Shown: positions 8,508 through 17,683, numbered from the stretch's first letter. The stretch: DNA of 64,000 nucleotides from Streptomyces atroolivaceus (GCF_000717025.1 NZ_JNXG01000001.1:372001-436000), one strand, 5' to 3'. The notes: generated by a model from the sequence alone, not told the origin. Program-made: numbers and translations.

Positions 8508-8521
8508 GTTTCACGTGAAAC
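8508..8521. other. parS: parS centromere-like site inside a 40-bp palindrome
   Basis: Perfect GTTTCACGTGAAAC, the ParB nucleation site. Symmetry continues outwards, making a perfect 40-bp palindrome (8495-8534). It lies between convergent genes (DUF5324 and the beta-lactamase) and could also fold as a terminator for the minus-strand gene. Confidence 0.95.
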
Positions 8522-8584
8522 AGGACAGGACCGCAGAAGCGTGCAGACCACACAGCAGGGCGGGTCCGTCACCGCACGGTGCGC

Positions 8585-9529
8585 TCAGACAAGGGCGTCG
8601 AAGGTGACTTCGGCGGCGCGGGCGAGGAGCGCGTCGTCGCGTTCGGCGTCCTTGGTGTCCCTGCGGGAGAGAACGGCGAGGGCAATGGGGGCGCGGTCCG
8701 GTGGCCAGACGATGGCGATGTCGTTGCGGGTGCCGTAGCCACCGGTACCGGTCTTGTCTCCCACCTGCCAGCCGTCCGGGGTACCGGCGCGGATGGTGTG
8801 GTCGCCGGTGGTGTTGCGCTTGAGCCAGTCGGTCAGCACGGCACGCTTGTCCGTGGGAAGTGTGGTGCCGAGGACGTACGCGCGCAGGTCGTCGGCGAGG
8901 GCGCGGGGCGTGCTGGTGTCGCGGAGGTCACCGGGTACCGCGTCGCTGAGCGCCACCTCGTAGCGGTCGCAGCGGGTGACGTCGTCACCGAGCCCCCGCA
9001 GGGCGTCCTGCAACCCCCGTGGGCCGCCGAGCTCCCGGAAAAGGAGGTTGGCCGCGGCGTTGTCGCTGTAGCGGACCGTGGCGTCGCACAGCTCGCGCAG
9101 ACTCATTCCGGTGGCGACATGCCGTTCGGTCACCGGCGAGTGACTGACGAGGTCGTCACGGCCGTAGCGCACGAGCCGGTCGAGCTCGCGGAGCGAGTTC
9201 CTGTCCAGCACGGCGCCGGCCAGCAGGGCCTTACAGGTGGAGGCATAGGCGAAACGCTCGTCGGGCCGGTGGGTGACGGTCCGGCCGCTGCCTGTGTCGA
9301 GAGCGTAGACGCCCAGCCTGGCGTCGTACTTCCGTTCCAGCTCCGCGAACGCCCGCTCGGTACGGGGTTCGGCCGGGGTCGTGCGGGAGGGCGCGGAGGC
9401 GGACGGTGGCGGGCCGGGCGGCGGCGGACCGGATGAAGCCGGCTCGGCGCATCCTGGAAGCGTCGAGGCCGCGATCCCCGCCAGCGTGGCGAGGGCGGCA
9501 CGGCGGGAGACTGTGGTGCGGGTACTCAT
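8585..9529 (-). CDS. bla: Class A beta-lactamase, lipoprotein with twin-arginine-type signal
   Basis: 314 aa. The N-terminus carries SRR (8-10) and a lipobox ending at Cys27 (TLPGC), so it is probably a Tat-exported lipoprotein. A Pro/Ser-rich linker leads to the serine-hydrolase domain: Ser97-x-x-Lys100 (STCK, Ambler 70-73), SDN at 155-157 (Ambler 130-132), Glu191 (Ambler 166) and KTG at 259-261 (Ambler 234-236). The spacing fits class A exactly. The residue matching Ambler 170, normally Asn, is Ser195. Function: hydrolysis of penicillin-type beta-lactams outside the membrane. It lies 54 nt downstream of the PBP gene and is probably cotranscribed with it. Confidence 0.93.
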   Translation of the reverse strand: MSTRTTVSRRAALATLAGIAASTLPGCAEPASSGPPPPGPPPSASAPSRTTPAEPRTERAFAELERKYDARLGVYALDTGSGRTVTHRPDERFAYASTCKALLAGAVLDRNSLRELDRLVRYGRDDLVSHSPVTERHVATGMSLRELCDATVRYSDNAAANLLFRELGGPRGLQDALRGLGDDVTRCDRYEVALSDAVPGDLRDTSTPRALADDLRAYVLGTTLPTDKRAVLTDWLKRNTTGDHTIRAGTPDGWQVGDKTGTGGYGTRNDIAIVWPPDRAPIALAVLSRRDTKDAERDDALLARAAEVTFDALV

Positions 9530-9583
9530 GAGTTGCGGTCTTTCCCCTTCTGAGGTCTTCGTTCGGACCTGGCCGGCCTCTCC

Positions 9584-11239
9584 TCAGCCGGCCAGGTTGC
9601 GCAGAAACCGCTGGGCGACCGGCCCGGCGTCGGCGCCGCCGGACCCGCCGTCCTCAAGGAGAACCGCCCACGCGAGGTCGGAGTCACCCTGGTACCCGAT
9701 CATCCAGGCGTGCGTACGGGGCGGTGTGCCGCTGCCGAACTCGGCGGTACCGGTCTTGGCGTGAGGCTGACCGGGAAGATCACGGAGGGCGTGGGCGGAA
9801 CCGGAGGTCACCGTGGCGCGCATCAGCTCACGGAGCTCACGGGTGACGCCGGCATCCAGTTCCGCAGGAGCCCGGTGCTTCTTCTTCACCGCGTCCGGCA
9901 CCAGTACGGGCTGGCTGAACGTCCCGCTCTTGACGGTGGCCGCGACGGACGCGATCACCAGCGGAGACGCCTGGACGCGGGCCTGACCGATGGTGGCGGC
10001 TGCCTTGTCGTTGTCGCTCGTCGAGGCGGGAACGCTGCCGTCATAGGTGGTGGTGCCCACGTCCCAGCTGCCTCCGATCCCGAAGGCCTGGGCCGTGTCG
10101 CGCAGCTCGGTGTCGGAGAGCCGGTCACGGGCCTCGACGAAGTAGGTGTTGCAGGACTGCGCGAAGGCGTCGGCGAAGGTCGAGCCGGCCGGCAGCTCGA
10201 ACTGCTTCTGGTTCTCGAAGCGCTGTCCGTCGACATGCGCGAACTTCGGGCAGGGCGCGGGGCTTTCCGCTTTCGTTCCGCCTGCCAGAAGAGCCGCCGC
10301 GGTGACGACCTTGAAGACGGATCCAGGCGGGTAGCGGCCTTCGAGGGCGCGGTTGAAGCCACCGGGCCGGTTGGCCGCGGCGAGGATGTGGCCGTTGCGC
10401 GGATCTATGGCGACGATGGCCGCGTGGACCTCGGTCCCGGTGAGAGCATCGGCTGCCGCGCTCTGGACTCGGGGGTCGATGGTGGTGTGCACGGGACGGC
10501 CTTCGGCCGGGGCTCCCCCGGTGAGCTCCTTGACCGCTCGACCGCTCTGCCGGTCCGCGACCACCAGAGATCTGGCCGCCTTCCGGCCCCCCGACAGGGT
10601 CTTGTCGTAGCGTGCCTCCAAGCCTGACGCGCCCTTGCCGCTGACCGGGTCGACGGCCCCGACGAGACTCTCCGCACGGAGCGGGTCGCCCTCGGCGTCG
10701 AGGACCTGCGCCCTGGCGCCGGCGCTCTTGAGCGCGAGCGTCTGCCCCGACGCCAGTTCCGGATGGATCAGCGACGACGTGAACTCGACCTTCCACGTCC
10801 CCGACGCGTCACTCACCTGCGCGTGGGAGCGCCAGGTGACGTCGCCCGCGCCCGGTACCGCCATGGTCACGGTGAAGAGGAAGCGCGCCTTCCCTTCCCC
10901 TCTCATCCGGCCCTCGCCGTCGTCGATGGTGGTTCTCGACGGCTTGAGGTTGGTCAGCACGGACGTGAGAAGCGATGCCGACCCGTCAGGTGTGTCGGTG
11001 TAGCTCGCCGCCTTCGGCGCGTCATGCCCTGCCCACGCGGCCAGGAATGCCGCCAGGGGCTCTCGGGCTGCCGCCACTTCCGCGTCTTGGTCACGGGTAT
11101 CGGTGCTCACGTAGGCGAAGGCTGCATAACCCCCTGCCGCCAGCACGAGAAGGGCCGTGGCGATGCCGAGCGGGCGCCGCACGCGCCGCGTCCGCCCCCG
11201 CGGCGGCGTGGAACCGTACCTGCTGTCGTCACGCGTCAC
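9584..11239 (-). CDS. MecA-like class B penicillin-binding protein (NTF2-like + transpeptidase)
   Basis: 551 aa. There is an N-terminal membrane anchor or signal (about 21-44), an NTF2/MecA-N-like domain (about 55-160), a dimerisation-type linker (about 175-250), then a transpeptidase domain with Ser307-x-x-Lys310 (SVFK), SCN at 362-364 and KTG at 495-497. It would cross-link peptidoglycan stem peptides from outside the membrane. The MecA-N-like domain is typical of PBPs with low beta-lactam affinity, but affinity cannot be read from sequence. The GTG start has GGAGA just upstream. It is divergent from the LysR gene and upstream of the beta-lactamase. Confidence 0.9.
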   Translation of the reverse strand: MTRDDSRYGSTPPRGRTRRVRRPLGIATALLVLAAGGYAAFAYVSTDTRDQDAEVAAAREPLAAFLAAWAGHDAPKAASYTDTPDGSASLLTSVLTNLKPSRTTIDDGEGRMRGEGKARFLFTVTMAVPGAGDVTWRSHAQVSDASGTWKVEFTSSLIHPELASGQTLALKSAGARAQVLDAEGDPLRAESLVGAVDPVSGKGASGLEARYDKTLSGGRKAARSLVVADRQSGRAVKELTGGAPAEGRPVHTTIDPRVQSAAADALTGTEVHAAIVAIDPRNGHILAAANRPGGFNRALEGRYPPGSVFKVVTAAALLAGGTKAESPAPCPKFAHVDGQRFENQKQFELPAGSTFADAFAQSCNTYFVEARDRLSDTELRDTAQAFGIGGSWDVGTTTYDGSVPASTSDNDKAAATIGQARVQASPLVIASVAATVKSGTFSQPVLVPDAVKKKHRAPAELDAGVTRELRELMRATVTSGSAHALRDLPGQPHAKTGTAEFGSGTPPRTHAWMIGYQGDSDLAWAVLLEDGGSGGADAGPVAQRFLRNLAG

Positions 11240-11457
11240 AGTGTTCTCCGTTCCGGGTCGGGCCTGATCAGCTCGCCGGAATCGGTCCCCCGGCGTCGGA
11301 GGGGTGCCTGCGCGCGCCGGCAGCCCGGCCGACGGCCCACCGAGGCCCGCCCGCCTTCCCCCTTTCCGGAGTCAAGCCCGCCCTTCCGCCGCATGTCGAA
11401 TACGATCTCGGCATCACGCTGATTCACAGGCTGTATCGCCGCACTTCAGGAGGGTGA

Positions 11458-12330
11458 GTGCTGACGGAACGGCATCTCGAAATCTTCGTCGCGCTGGCGG
11501 AGGAGGAGCACTTCGGAACCGCTGCTCAACGAGTGGGCATCACCCAGCCGCCTCTGTCACAGGGCCTGCGCCGGCTGGAAGCCCTGCTGGGGGTCCGCCT
11601 GTTCGACCGCGAGAGGGGAGTCTCCCTCACCGAGGAGGGGACGCTGCTCCTTCCCCACGCCCGTAGGGCGCTGGCCGCACTCGCGGAACTGCGCGAGACC
11701 GGTGCCCGCGAGCACGCCGACGGCAGGCGCCTGCGGCTCGGGCTGACTCCGGAGGTGCCGACCGCCCTCGCGGCCGACGTGGCCGCCTCGCCGGTCAGGG
11801 CCGGTGAACACGCACGGATCGGCATGGTGACGGCCTCGACCGCAGTGCTCCTCAACGACGTGGCGGCCGGCCGGCTCGACATCGCCGTGATCCGCCATCC
11901 CTCCGTGCTGCACGGGCTCGCCGCAGGCCGGGTGATCCTGCTGCCGACCTGGATCCTCGCCCCCGCAGGGCTCGGTGACGCCGGGGACGCCCTCGTGTCG
12001 CGTCTGCCCGTTGCCGTACGGCCCCGTGCCGAAGCGCCCGCGGCCCACGACCTCTTCGTCGACACCCTGGCCAGCCGCGGCCGCCGGGTGGAGACCGTGG
12101 TGGTCGCCGACGAACGCGCCGGGCTCGCGCTGGTGGCGGCGGGTCAGGCGGTGCTGGTCACGGCGGACGCCGCGCTGACGGCAACGGAGGTCGAGCGGCG
12201 GACGGCCCACGATCCGCCGCTCCCGCTGCGCCTGCGGGTGGCCTGGGACCCACGGCGCCCGGGGGCGGAGGAGACCGCTGAGACAGCGCGACTGATCGAG
12301 GAAACCCTGACCCGGACGGTGGCGAAGTGA
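11458..12330 (+). CDS. LysR-family transcriptional regulator
   Basis: 290 aa. The N-terminal winged helix (residues 1-60, [24 protein letters not shown]) has the classic LysR helix-turn-helix, followed by a periplasmic-binding-protein-like effector domain. The GTG start has AGGAGGG about 5 nt upstream. Its stop overlaps the hydrolase start by 4 nt. It is divergent from the PBP/beta-lactamase pair across 218 nt, the usual layout for a LysR target. That it controls the beta-lactam genes (as AmpR-type regulators do) is inference. I could not pick a specific T-N11-A operator with confidence. Confidence 0.92.
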   Translation: MLTERHLEIFVALAEEEHFGTAAQRVGITQPPLSQGLRRLEALLGVRLFDRERGVSLTEEGTLLLPHARRALAALAELRETGAREHADGRRLRLGLTPEVPTALAADVAASPVRAGEHARIGMVTASTAVLLNDVAAGRLDIAVIRHPSVLHGLAAGRVILLPTWILAPAGLGDAGDALVSRLPVAVRPRAEAPAAHDLFVDTLASRGRRVETVVVADERAGLALVAAGQAVLVTADAALTATEVERRTAHDPPLPLRLRVAWDPRRPGAEETAETARLIEETLTRTVAK

Positions 12331-13241
12331 GCGGTCGAAGGAGCGGCGGCAGTGCGGAGCGGGCCATCCGCGGCATGTTCGACGACGCGGGTGTCCGAGG
12401 CTGGCTGCACGTGGCGGAGCTGAACAGTCCGTCGGCCCGGGTGACCGTCGACCCCGGCGAGCAGCTGCCCATGGGGTCGGTCTACAAGGTGCCTCTGATG
12501 GTCGCCTTCTGCCGCCTGGCGGACGCGGGGCTGATCGATCCGGGGCGCAGGCTGACGCTGGAACCCGGCGAGCGCGTGCCCGGCCCGACCGGCATCTCGA
12601 TCCTGCACGACAGCGTCACGATGTCGCTGCGCGACCTGGTGGTGCTGATGATGACGATCTCCGACAACACCTCGGCCGACGCCGTTCTCCGGGCCGTCGG
12701 CGCGGAGGTGGTCGACGCCATGTGCCGGGACCTGGGCATGCCCGACACCCATATCCGCGGGGGAGTCGTCACCACGTTCAGCCGCCTGGTCGCCGAGACG
12801 GGCGCCCCCTCCCTGGACGCCGCCCTGGCACACGTGGCGGACAACGACACCGTGGTGCCCCCGGGGGTGTACGACCCGGCGTTCAAGGCCTCCACCACAC
12901 CGGCGGACATGGCACGGCTCCTGCGGGCGATCTGGACCGGGCGGGCCGCCTCGGACGAGCGCTGCGCCTTCATGCGCGACGTGATGCGCAGGCAGCCGTG
13001 GACGCACCGGCTCGCGTCCGGATTCCCGTACGACGACGTCACCGTCTACGGGAAGACCGGCAGCTTCGGAGCCCTGCGCCACGAAGCGGGCGTCGTGGAA
13101 CTAGCGGACGGCAGCACCTACACCGCCGTGGTCTTCACCCAGGCCGCCCGCTCCGACGCCAAGCTGCCGCGCGCCGACGCGGTGATCGGCGCCGCCGCCC
13201 GGACCGCCGTGGAGGAGCTGCGGGGACGTCAGGGCACCTGA
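12327..13241 (+). CDS. Cytoplasmic serine hydrolase of the beta-lactamase fold
   Basis: 304 aa with no signal peptide or membrane segment. It carries SVYK (Ser51-Lys54), SDN (112-114) and KTG (243-245), the serine beta-lactamase/PBP motif set. At the position expected for Glu166, 36 residues after SDN, there is Val148, so deacylation as in class A enzymes is not supported. It may be a beta-lactam sensor, a D-amino-acid peptidase or another hydrolase. It is translationally coupled to the LysR gene (GTGA overlap). It is often annotated simply as class A beta-lactamase-related. Confidence 0.85.
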   Translation: MSGRRSGGSAERAIRGMFDDAGVRGWLHVAELNSPSARVTVDPGEQLPMGSVYKVPLMVAFCRLADAGLIDPGRRLTLEPGERVPGPTGISILHDSVTMSLRDLVVLMMTISDNTSADAVLRAVGAEVVDAMCRDLGMPDTHIRGGVVTTFSRLVAETGAPSLDAALAHVADNDTVVPPGVYDPAFKASTTPADMARLLRAIWTGRAASDERCAFMRDVMRRQPWTHRLASGFPYDDVTVYGKTGSFGALRHEAGVVELADGSTYTAVVFTQAARSDAKLPRADAVIGAAARTAVEELRGRQGT

Positions 13242-13404
13242 CCTCCGCGGCCCCGGCCGTAGGCGGCCCCGGCCGGGAGGCCGGCCAACCGTCTGACGGG
13301 GGTGGGGCCCGGAGGGGGGCGCGCCTTCACGGTGCAAACCCCTCGGAGGAGCAGGGGCCTCCGATGACATCGAGGGCATCCATGCGCCCCCGACGGGCAC
13401 GAAG

Positions 13405-13446
13405 AATGCCCCCTGAACCTGCGTTTCCGCAGGTTCAGGGGGCATT
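13405..13446. terminator. Strong hairpin between the hydrolase gene and tRNA-Ala
   Basis: Perfect 19-bp arms (13405-13423, 13428-13446) with a TTTC loop. It lies immediately downstream of the minus-strand tRNA-Ala and about 160 nt after the plus-strand hydrolase stop, so it can serve both directions. Confidence 0.85.
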
Positions 13447-13452
13447 TCGTCG

Positions 13453-13525
13453 TGGAGCCTAGGAGATTCGAACTCCTGACATCTGCCTTGCAAAGGCAGC
13501 GCTCTACCAACTGAGCTAAGGCCCC
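13453..13525 (-). tRNA. tRNA-Ala (TGC)
   Basis: 73 nt. On the minus strand the acceptor GGGGCCT pairs with AGGCTCC, the D-arm is AGCTCAGTTGGTAGAGC, the anticodon loop reads CTTTGCAAG with anticodon TGC, and the T-arm has GTTCGAATC. CCA is not encoded. Together with tRNA-Ile downstream of gyrA it forms the conserved Ile/Ala pair of actinobacterial origins, here split by about 5.3 kb. Confidence 0.97.
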
Positions 13526-13695
13526 GAAATGCGGACACCACAGGACACATCCATGCCGCGCCGTCCGTCGCAGAACAGAGTACCGGGTGACCCCCCTGAT
13601 CCTGCAAAAGGATTGGGACTCCCGGCCCGCAACCGCTCTCCGTAAGATGCACGACGAGGTTCGCAGCAGCGAAGCCGCAGCGAAGGGGAGACGCA

Positions 13696-14244
13696 ATGGA
13701 CGCAGCGCAGCAAGAGGCGACGGCTAGAGCCCGGGAGCTCCAGCGCAGCTGGTACGGAGAGCCGCTGGGGGCGCTCTTCCGCAGGCTGATCGACGACCTC
13801 GGTCTCAATCAGGCACGCCTCGCGGCGGTGCTGGGGCTGTCCGCCCCGATGCTCTCCCAGCTGATGAGCGGACAGCGGGCCAAGATCGGTAATCCCGCGG
13901 TCGTCCAGCGGGTCCAGGCGCTCCAGGAGCTCGCCAGCCAGGTCGCGGACGGCAGCGTCAGCGCGGGAGAGGCCACCGACCGGATGGAAGAGATCAAGAA
14001 GTCGCAGGGCGGCTCGGTCCTGACCAACACCGGCCAGACCTCCAGCACCGGTGGCGCTCCCACCGTGCGGCGTGTGGTCCGCGAGATCCAGTCGCTGCTC
14101 CGGTCGGTCTCGGCGGCCGGCGACATCATCGATGCGGCCGACTCCCTCGCCCCGGCCCACCCCGAACTGGCAGAGTTCCTCAGGGTGTACGGAGCGGGAC
14201 GCACCGCGGACGCGGTCGCGCACTACGAGGGTCACCAGAGCTAG
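13696..14244 (+). CDS. Helix-turn-helix DNA-binding protein
   Basis: 182 aa. An N-terminal Xre/Cro-like HTH (about residues 20-60, LNQARLAAVLGLSAPMLSQLMSGQRAKIG) is followed by a helical region and a C-terminal segment without known motifs. A good ribosome-binding site (AAGGGGAG) precedes the ATG. It lies 107 nt upstream of, and co-directional with, a Ser/Thr kinase gene, and is plausibly its regulator or substrate (inference). The gap contains two GC palindromes (14255-14266 and 14269-14284). Targets are unknown. Confidence 0.85.
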   Translation: MDAAQQEATARARELQRSWYGEPLGALFRRLIDDLGLNQARLAAVLGLSAPMLSQLMSGQRAKIGNPAVVQRVQALQELASQVADGSVSAGEATDRMEEIKKSQGGSVLTNTGQTSSTGGAPTVRRVVREIQSLLRSVSAAGDIIDAADSLAPAHPELAEFLRVYGAGRTADAVAHYEGHQS

Positions 14245-14351
14245 GACGGGACCTCCGGGGCCCCGGGGGCCGCCCCGGGGCGGCGGAGCCGTGGCAGTAT
14301 CCCGGCAGCCGGGGCACGAACCGAAACGGGAACGGGAGCGGGCGCAGCGCA

Positions 14352-15842
14352 ATGGGTGAGGTCTTCGCTGGTCGGTACGAGCTGATCGATCCGATCGGAC
14401 GTGGTGGGGTCGGCGCCGTCTGGCGTGCGTGGGACCACCGGCGGCGCCGGTACGTCGCGGCCAAGGTCCTGCAGCAGAGCGACGCGCACACCCTTCTGCG
14501 CTTCGTCCGTGAGCAGGCGCTGCGGATCGAGCATCCGCACGTTCTCGCCCCGGCCAGCTGGGCCGCCGACGACGACAAGGTCCTGTTCACGATGGATCTC
14601 GTCAGCGGCGGTTCGCTGGCCCACGTCATCGGTGACTACGGCCCCCTCCCCCCGCGCTTCGTCTGTCTCCTGCTCGATCAGCTGCTGTCCGGGCTGTCCA
14701 CGGTGCACGCCGAGGGGGTCGTGCACCGTGACATCAAGCCGGCCAACATCCTTATGGAGGCCACCGGCAAGGGCCGGCCGCATCTGCGGCTCTCCGACTT
14801 CGGCATCTCCATGCGCAAGGGAGAACCACGGCTGACGGAGACCAACTACGTGGTGGGAACGCCCGGTTACTTCGCACCCGAGCAGATGATGGGAGCGGAG
14901 CCCGACTTCCCGGCGGACCTGTTCGCCGTGGGTCTCGTCGCCCTCTATCTGCTCCATGGGAAGAAGCCCGACTCGAAGGCGTTGATCGAGTACTTCGCCG
15001 CCCACGGCACGCCGGGCGCGCCCCAGGGGGTGCCGGAGCCCTTGTGGCAGGTGCTCGCCGGCCTGCTGCAGCCGGATCCGCACGCCCGCTTCCGTACGGC
15101 CACAGGTGCGCGCAAGGCGCTGACGGCAGCGGTCGAGATGCTGCCGGAGACCGGTCCGGACGACGAACCCGTGGAGGTGTTCGACCAGATCGGCCCCCTC
15201 CCCGCGGGGTTCGGGCCCGACGGCCCCGACCGCCCCGTCGCCCCCGACGCCCCTGGAACGCCCGGCATGGGGCCGCAGACGCCCGCACAAGCCTCCGGCG
15301 GCACGCCACACGCGCCACAGCCGTCCCAGCAGCCGTACACGCCTCAGGACCCGGGACAGCAGCCGTACGCGGCGCCTCAGGGTGCACCGGGACAGCAGCC
15401 GTACGCGGCGCCGCAGGGTACGCCGGGACAGCAGCCGTACGCGGCGCCGCAGGGTGCGCCGGGGCAACAGCCGTACGCGGCAACCCCGTCGATGTCGGAG
15501 ACGGGCAGCTTCCACCTCGCGCCACCCCCTCAGCAGCCCGCGCCGCTTCCGCACCCGGCGCATCCGCAGGCGCCGTCCGCCCCGGCCGGCACGGTGCCCC
15601 CCTACGCCGCCTCTTCGGACCTCGCCCAGGCCGCCACGGCCGCCGTGCCGTACGGCACTCCGCCCACCCGCGCCTACACCGCCCAGCACCCTCAGGCTCC
15701 CGGTCACGCCGCGCAGCCCCCGTCCCGGCCTTCCCCCGCCAAGCGGCCGGGACCGCCCCCGAAGGTGGCGGTCCCGGTGCTGGTGGTGGCGCTGATCTGC
15801 TTCGCCGTGGGGATCTGGGCACTCACCCAGTTGCCCGCCTGA
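14352..15842 (+). CDS. Membrane-anchored serine/threonine protein kinase with Pro/Gln repeats
   Basis: 496 aa. The N-terminal Hanks-type kinase domain (about 8-270) has a G-loop GRGGVGAVW, Lys38 (VAAK), HRD with Asp127 (HRDIKPAN), DFG with Asp149 and APE-like APEQ, so it should be active. A long Pro/Ala/Gln-rich linker contains a 12-residue repeat (QQPYAAPQGAPG). A single C-terminal membrane helix (about 471-491) anchors it with no extracellular sensor domain, so signals are probably cytoplasmic or in the membrane. It is convergent with the next gene, with only 6 nt between the stops. Confidence 0.93.
   Translation: MGEVFAGRYELIDPIGRGGVGAVWRAWDHRRRRYVAAKVLQQSDAHTLLRFVREQALRIEHPHVLAPASWAADDDKVLFTMDLVSGGSLAHVIGDYGPLPPRFVCLLLDQLLSGLSTVHAEGVVHRDIKPANILMEATGKGRPHLRLSDFGISMRKGEPRLTETNYVVGTPGYFAPEQMMGAEPDFPADLFAVGLVALYLLHGKKPDSKALIEYFAAHGTPGAPQGVPEPLWQVLAGLLQPDPHARFRTATGARKALTAAVEMLPETGPDDEPVEVFDQIGPLPAGFGPDGPDRPVAPDAPGTPGMGPQTPAQASGGTPHAPQPSQQPYTPQDPGQQPYAAPQGAPGQQPYAAPQGTPGQQPYAAPQGAPGQQPYAATPSMSETGSFHLAPPPQQPAPLPHPAHPQAPSAPAGTVPPYAASSDLAQAATAAVPYGTPPTRAYTAQHPQAPGHAAQPPSRPSPAKRPGPPPKVAVPVLVVALICFAVGIWALTQLPA
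15357..15482 (+). repeat. In-frame 36-bp tandem repeat inside the kinase gene
   Basis: Three full copies (15357-15392, 15393-15428, 15429-15464) and a half copy encode QQPYAAPQG(A/T)PG. Copies differ by a few bases, including synonymous changes. Copy number may vary between strains. Confidence 0.85.
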
Positions 15843-15848
15843 CCGTCT

Positions 15849-17186
15849 TCACCAGGCCTGCGGCGGGCCTCCGAGCGGGGGCTGACCGCCCGCGCCGGGC
15901 GGCACGGCGGCGGGCACGGCCCTGCGCCTGGCCAGCAGGGTCCATGCCCCGAGCCCGAGCACCAGCACGGAGCCCATGCCGATGCCCGCCGCGGCCACCA
16001 CCTTCATCGTGCCGCTCTCACCGGCTTCGGGCGCGCTCTGCCCGCTCTCGGCCATCTCCCTGTCGTCGTCCGTGATCCCGAAGATCCCGGCATCCCCCTG
16101 GTACGGCGACGGCTTGCTGTCGTTGACGACCTTCACCTTGAGCGTCAGCCCGATGGCCTCGCTCCCGTAGTGCTCGGCGACCCCGGGCGAAAGTGTCACC
16201 GACAGGTAGTACCAGCCCGCGAAGCGCATGGCGCTGACGTCTGCCGCCGCGTCGTGGCGGTTCTCGTACGCCACCGGCGGCAACGGGTCCAGGGACACCG
16301 AGTTGGGCGCCCCCGAGTACGACAGCGTCGCGTCGTCCACGTGACCGCGCGCCGGGTTGTCCAGTGACAGCGCGAGGGCGTTGCCGAGGTACTCCGTCGA
16401 CTTGCCGCTGTTGCTCAGCGCGGCGGTGGCGAAGATCTGCTGGCCCCAGTCCACGGGCACCCGGTAGAAGCGGGTCTGGCCGGGGGCGATGCGGTCCACC
16501 CATTCGCCGGACTCCAGGCTGGTGGCGTCGTAGAAGCTGCTGCCACCGGACCGCTCCTGCTTGCCGGCGGGCGGCACCGGCGAGGCGGAGGGCCAGTCCT
16601 CCGGCGCCTCCGTCGGCAGCGACCCGCCGTCCTTCGGCGCCGGCTCGTTCTCGAGACGCAGCTCCAGGTCCCAGGCCTCGGGGGAGGAACTCGCCTTGCT
16701 CTCCCGCTCGATCAGGACGTTGTACGTACCGCCCGCCTGACAGGTGGTGCGGTCCTTCTCGATGGTCCGGTGGGCGTACGCGGCGATCGGACGCGGAAAC
16801 TCCGCCGCCTCGAAGAGTGCGTCGTACGAACTGCACTGGTTGTCGTCGAGGTCCCTGACGCTGATCGTGATGCCGTCCCCGTAGGCGACCTTTCCGCCTG
16901 CCTTCGGCACGGCGACGGCGGAGACGTACGCATCGGTCGTGTCGTCGAGTTCCAGGCGGTAGTACAGCTTCTGACCGTGCGCGACGGAACTCTTGTAGAC
17001 CGCACCGGGCTTCAGCTCCTCCGCGTCGGCGTTCGTCTCCGCGCCCTGGACCGATACCGCCGCGGGATCGAACGCGTACGCCGCAGGGCCGTCGGCCGCG
17101 TGCGCCTGCCCCGGCAGCGCCGCCACCGCGCACACCGCCGCGATCGTCGCGAGCGTCACCCGGCCCCTGTTGCGCTGCCTGTTCAC
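15849..17186 (-). CDS. Secreted, C-terminally membrane-anchored protein of unknown function
   Basis: 445 aa from the GTG at 17186, chosen because GAGGGG lies about 7 nt upstream and a signal peptide (about 1-33, ending AHA) follows at once. An earlier start would bury the signal. The body is a beta-rich extracellular region with two similar halves of about 150 residues, each with a LYYRLELDD- or RFYRVPVD-like strand. A C-terminal helix (about residues 400-425) and basic stretch anchor it, and a Pro/Gly-rich tail ends it. No LAxTG signal is visible. I recognise no family. Confidence 0.8.
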   Translation of the reverse strand: MNRQRNRGRVTLATIAAVCAVAALPGQAHAADGPAAYAFDPAAVSVQGAETNADAEELKPGAVYKSSVAHGQKLYYRLELDDTTDAYVSAVAVPKAGGKVAYGDGITISVRDLDDNQCSSYDALFEAAEFPRPIAAYAHRTIEKDRTTCQAGGTYNVLIERESKASSSPEAWDLELRLENEPAPKDGGSLPTEAPEDWPSASPVPPAGKQERSGGSSFYDATSLESGEWVDRIAPGQTRFYRVPVDWGQQIFATAALSNSGKSTEYLGNALALSLDNPARGHVDDATLSYSGAPNSVSLDPLPPVAYENRHDAAADVSAMRFAGWYYLSVTLSPGVAEHYGSEAIGLTLKVKVVNDSKPSPYQGDAGIFGITDDDREMAESGQSAPEAGESGTMKVVAAAGIGMGSVLVLGLGAWTLLARRRAVPAAVPPGAGGQPPLGGPPQAW

Positions 17187-17636
17187 GCGCTTCCCCTCGT
17201 CGTCTGCGTGCCTGCTCCGCGGCCGCCTGCGTACGAGCAGGGTCCCGGCGGTCGGATCGACCACGGCGCCCGCTCCGGCAGCGCTGCCGGTCCATCCTGC
17301 CCCGCCCGTACCACTGCTGTCTGCGGCCCCCGCCGTATTGCCGTCATTGCCCGCTTCGGTGGGGCGGCCGGGCCTCCCGCGCGGGACGGGAGCGCGGTGC
17401 CGGGGGCCGGCCGGTTCGTCCCCGACGACCGCCCCCCGCAGGCAGCCCGAGGGGTTTCCGTCTGTACATCGCCGGCCGCGGCGTCGTCGAGGCCGGCGAC
17501 GCCCCGCACCTCATGCGGATGCCTCCCGGCGACCCGCACACCACGACATCTTTGCTCACGCAATCCGACGATTCACTCCGGTGAACCCGAAGGTGCGGCT
17601 GTCACGGGCCCGCGGCAACGGGCTCCGGACAGCAGA
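17187..17636. other. Gene-free region upstream of the secreted protein
   Basis: 450 nt. Open frames here are high-GC shadows without ribosome-binding sites. A small inverted repeat TTCAC-TCCG-GTGAA sits at 17572-17585. The promoter of the secreted-protein gene must lie here, but I cannot place it. Confidence 0.4.
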
Positions 17637-17665
17637 AAGCCCCGGCCGCTCGGCGACCGGGGCTT
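17637..17665 (-). terminator. Terminator of the DLW-39 gene
   Basis: AAGCCCCGG / CCGGGGCTT with an 11-nt loop, 18 nt after the DLW-39 stop on the minus strand. Confidence 0.7.
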
Positions 17666-17683
17666 GTAGCAGACTGTTCCGTC

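Noticed and set aside
17187..17683. Several long open frames upstream of the secreted-protein gene
   Set aside because: They are high-GC shadows without ribosome-binding sites or recognisable folds.
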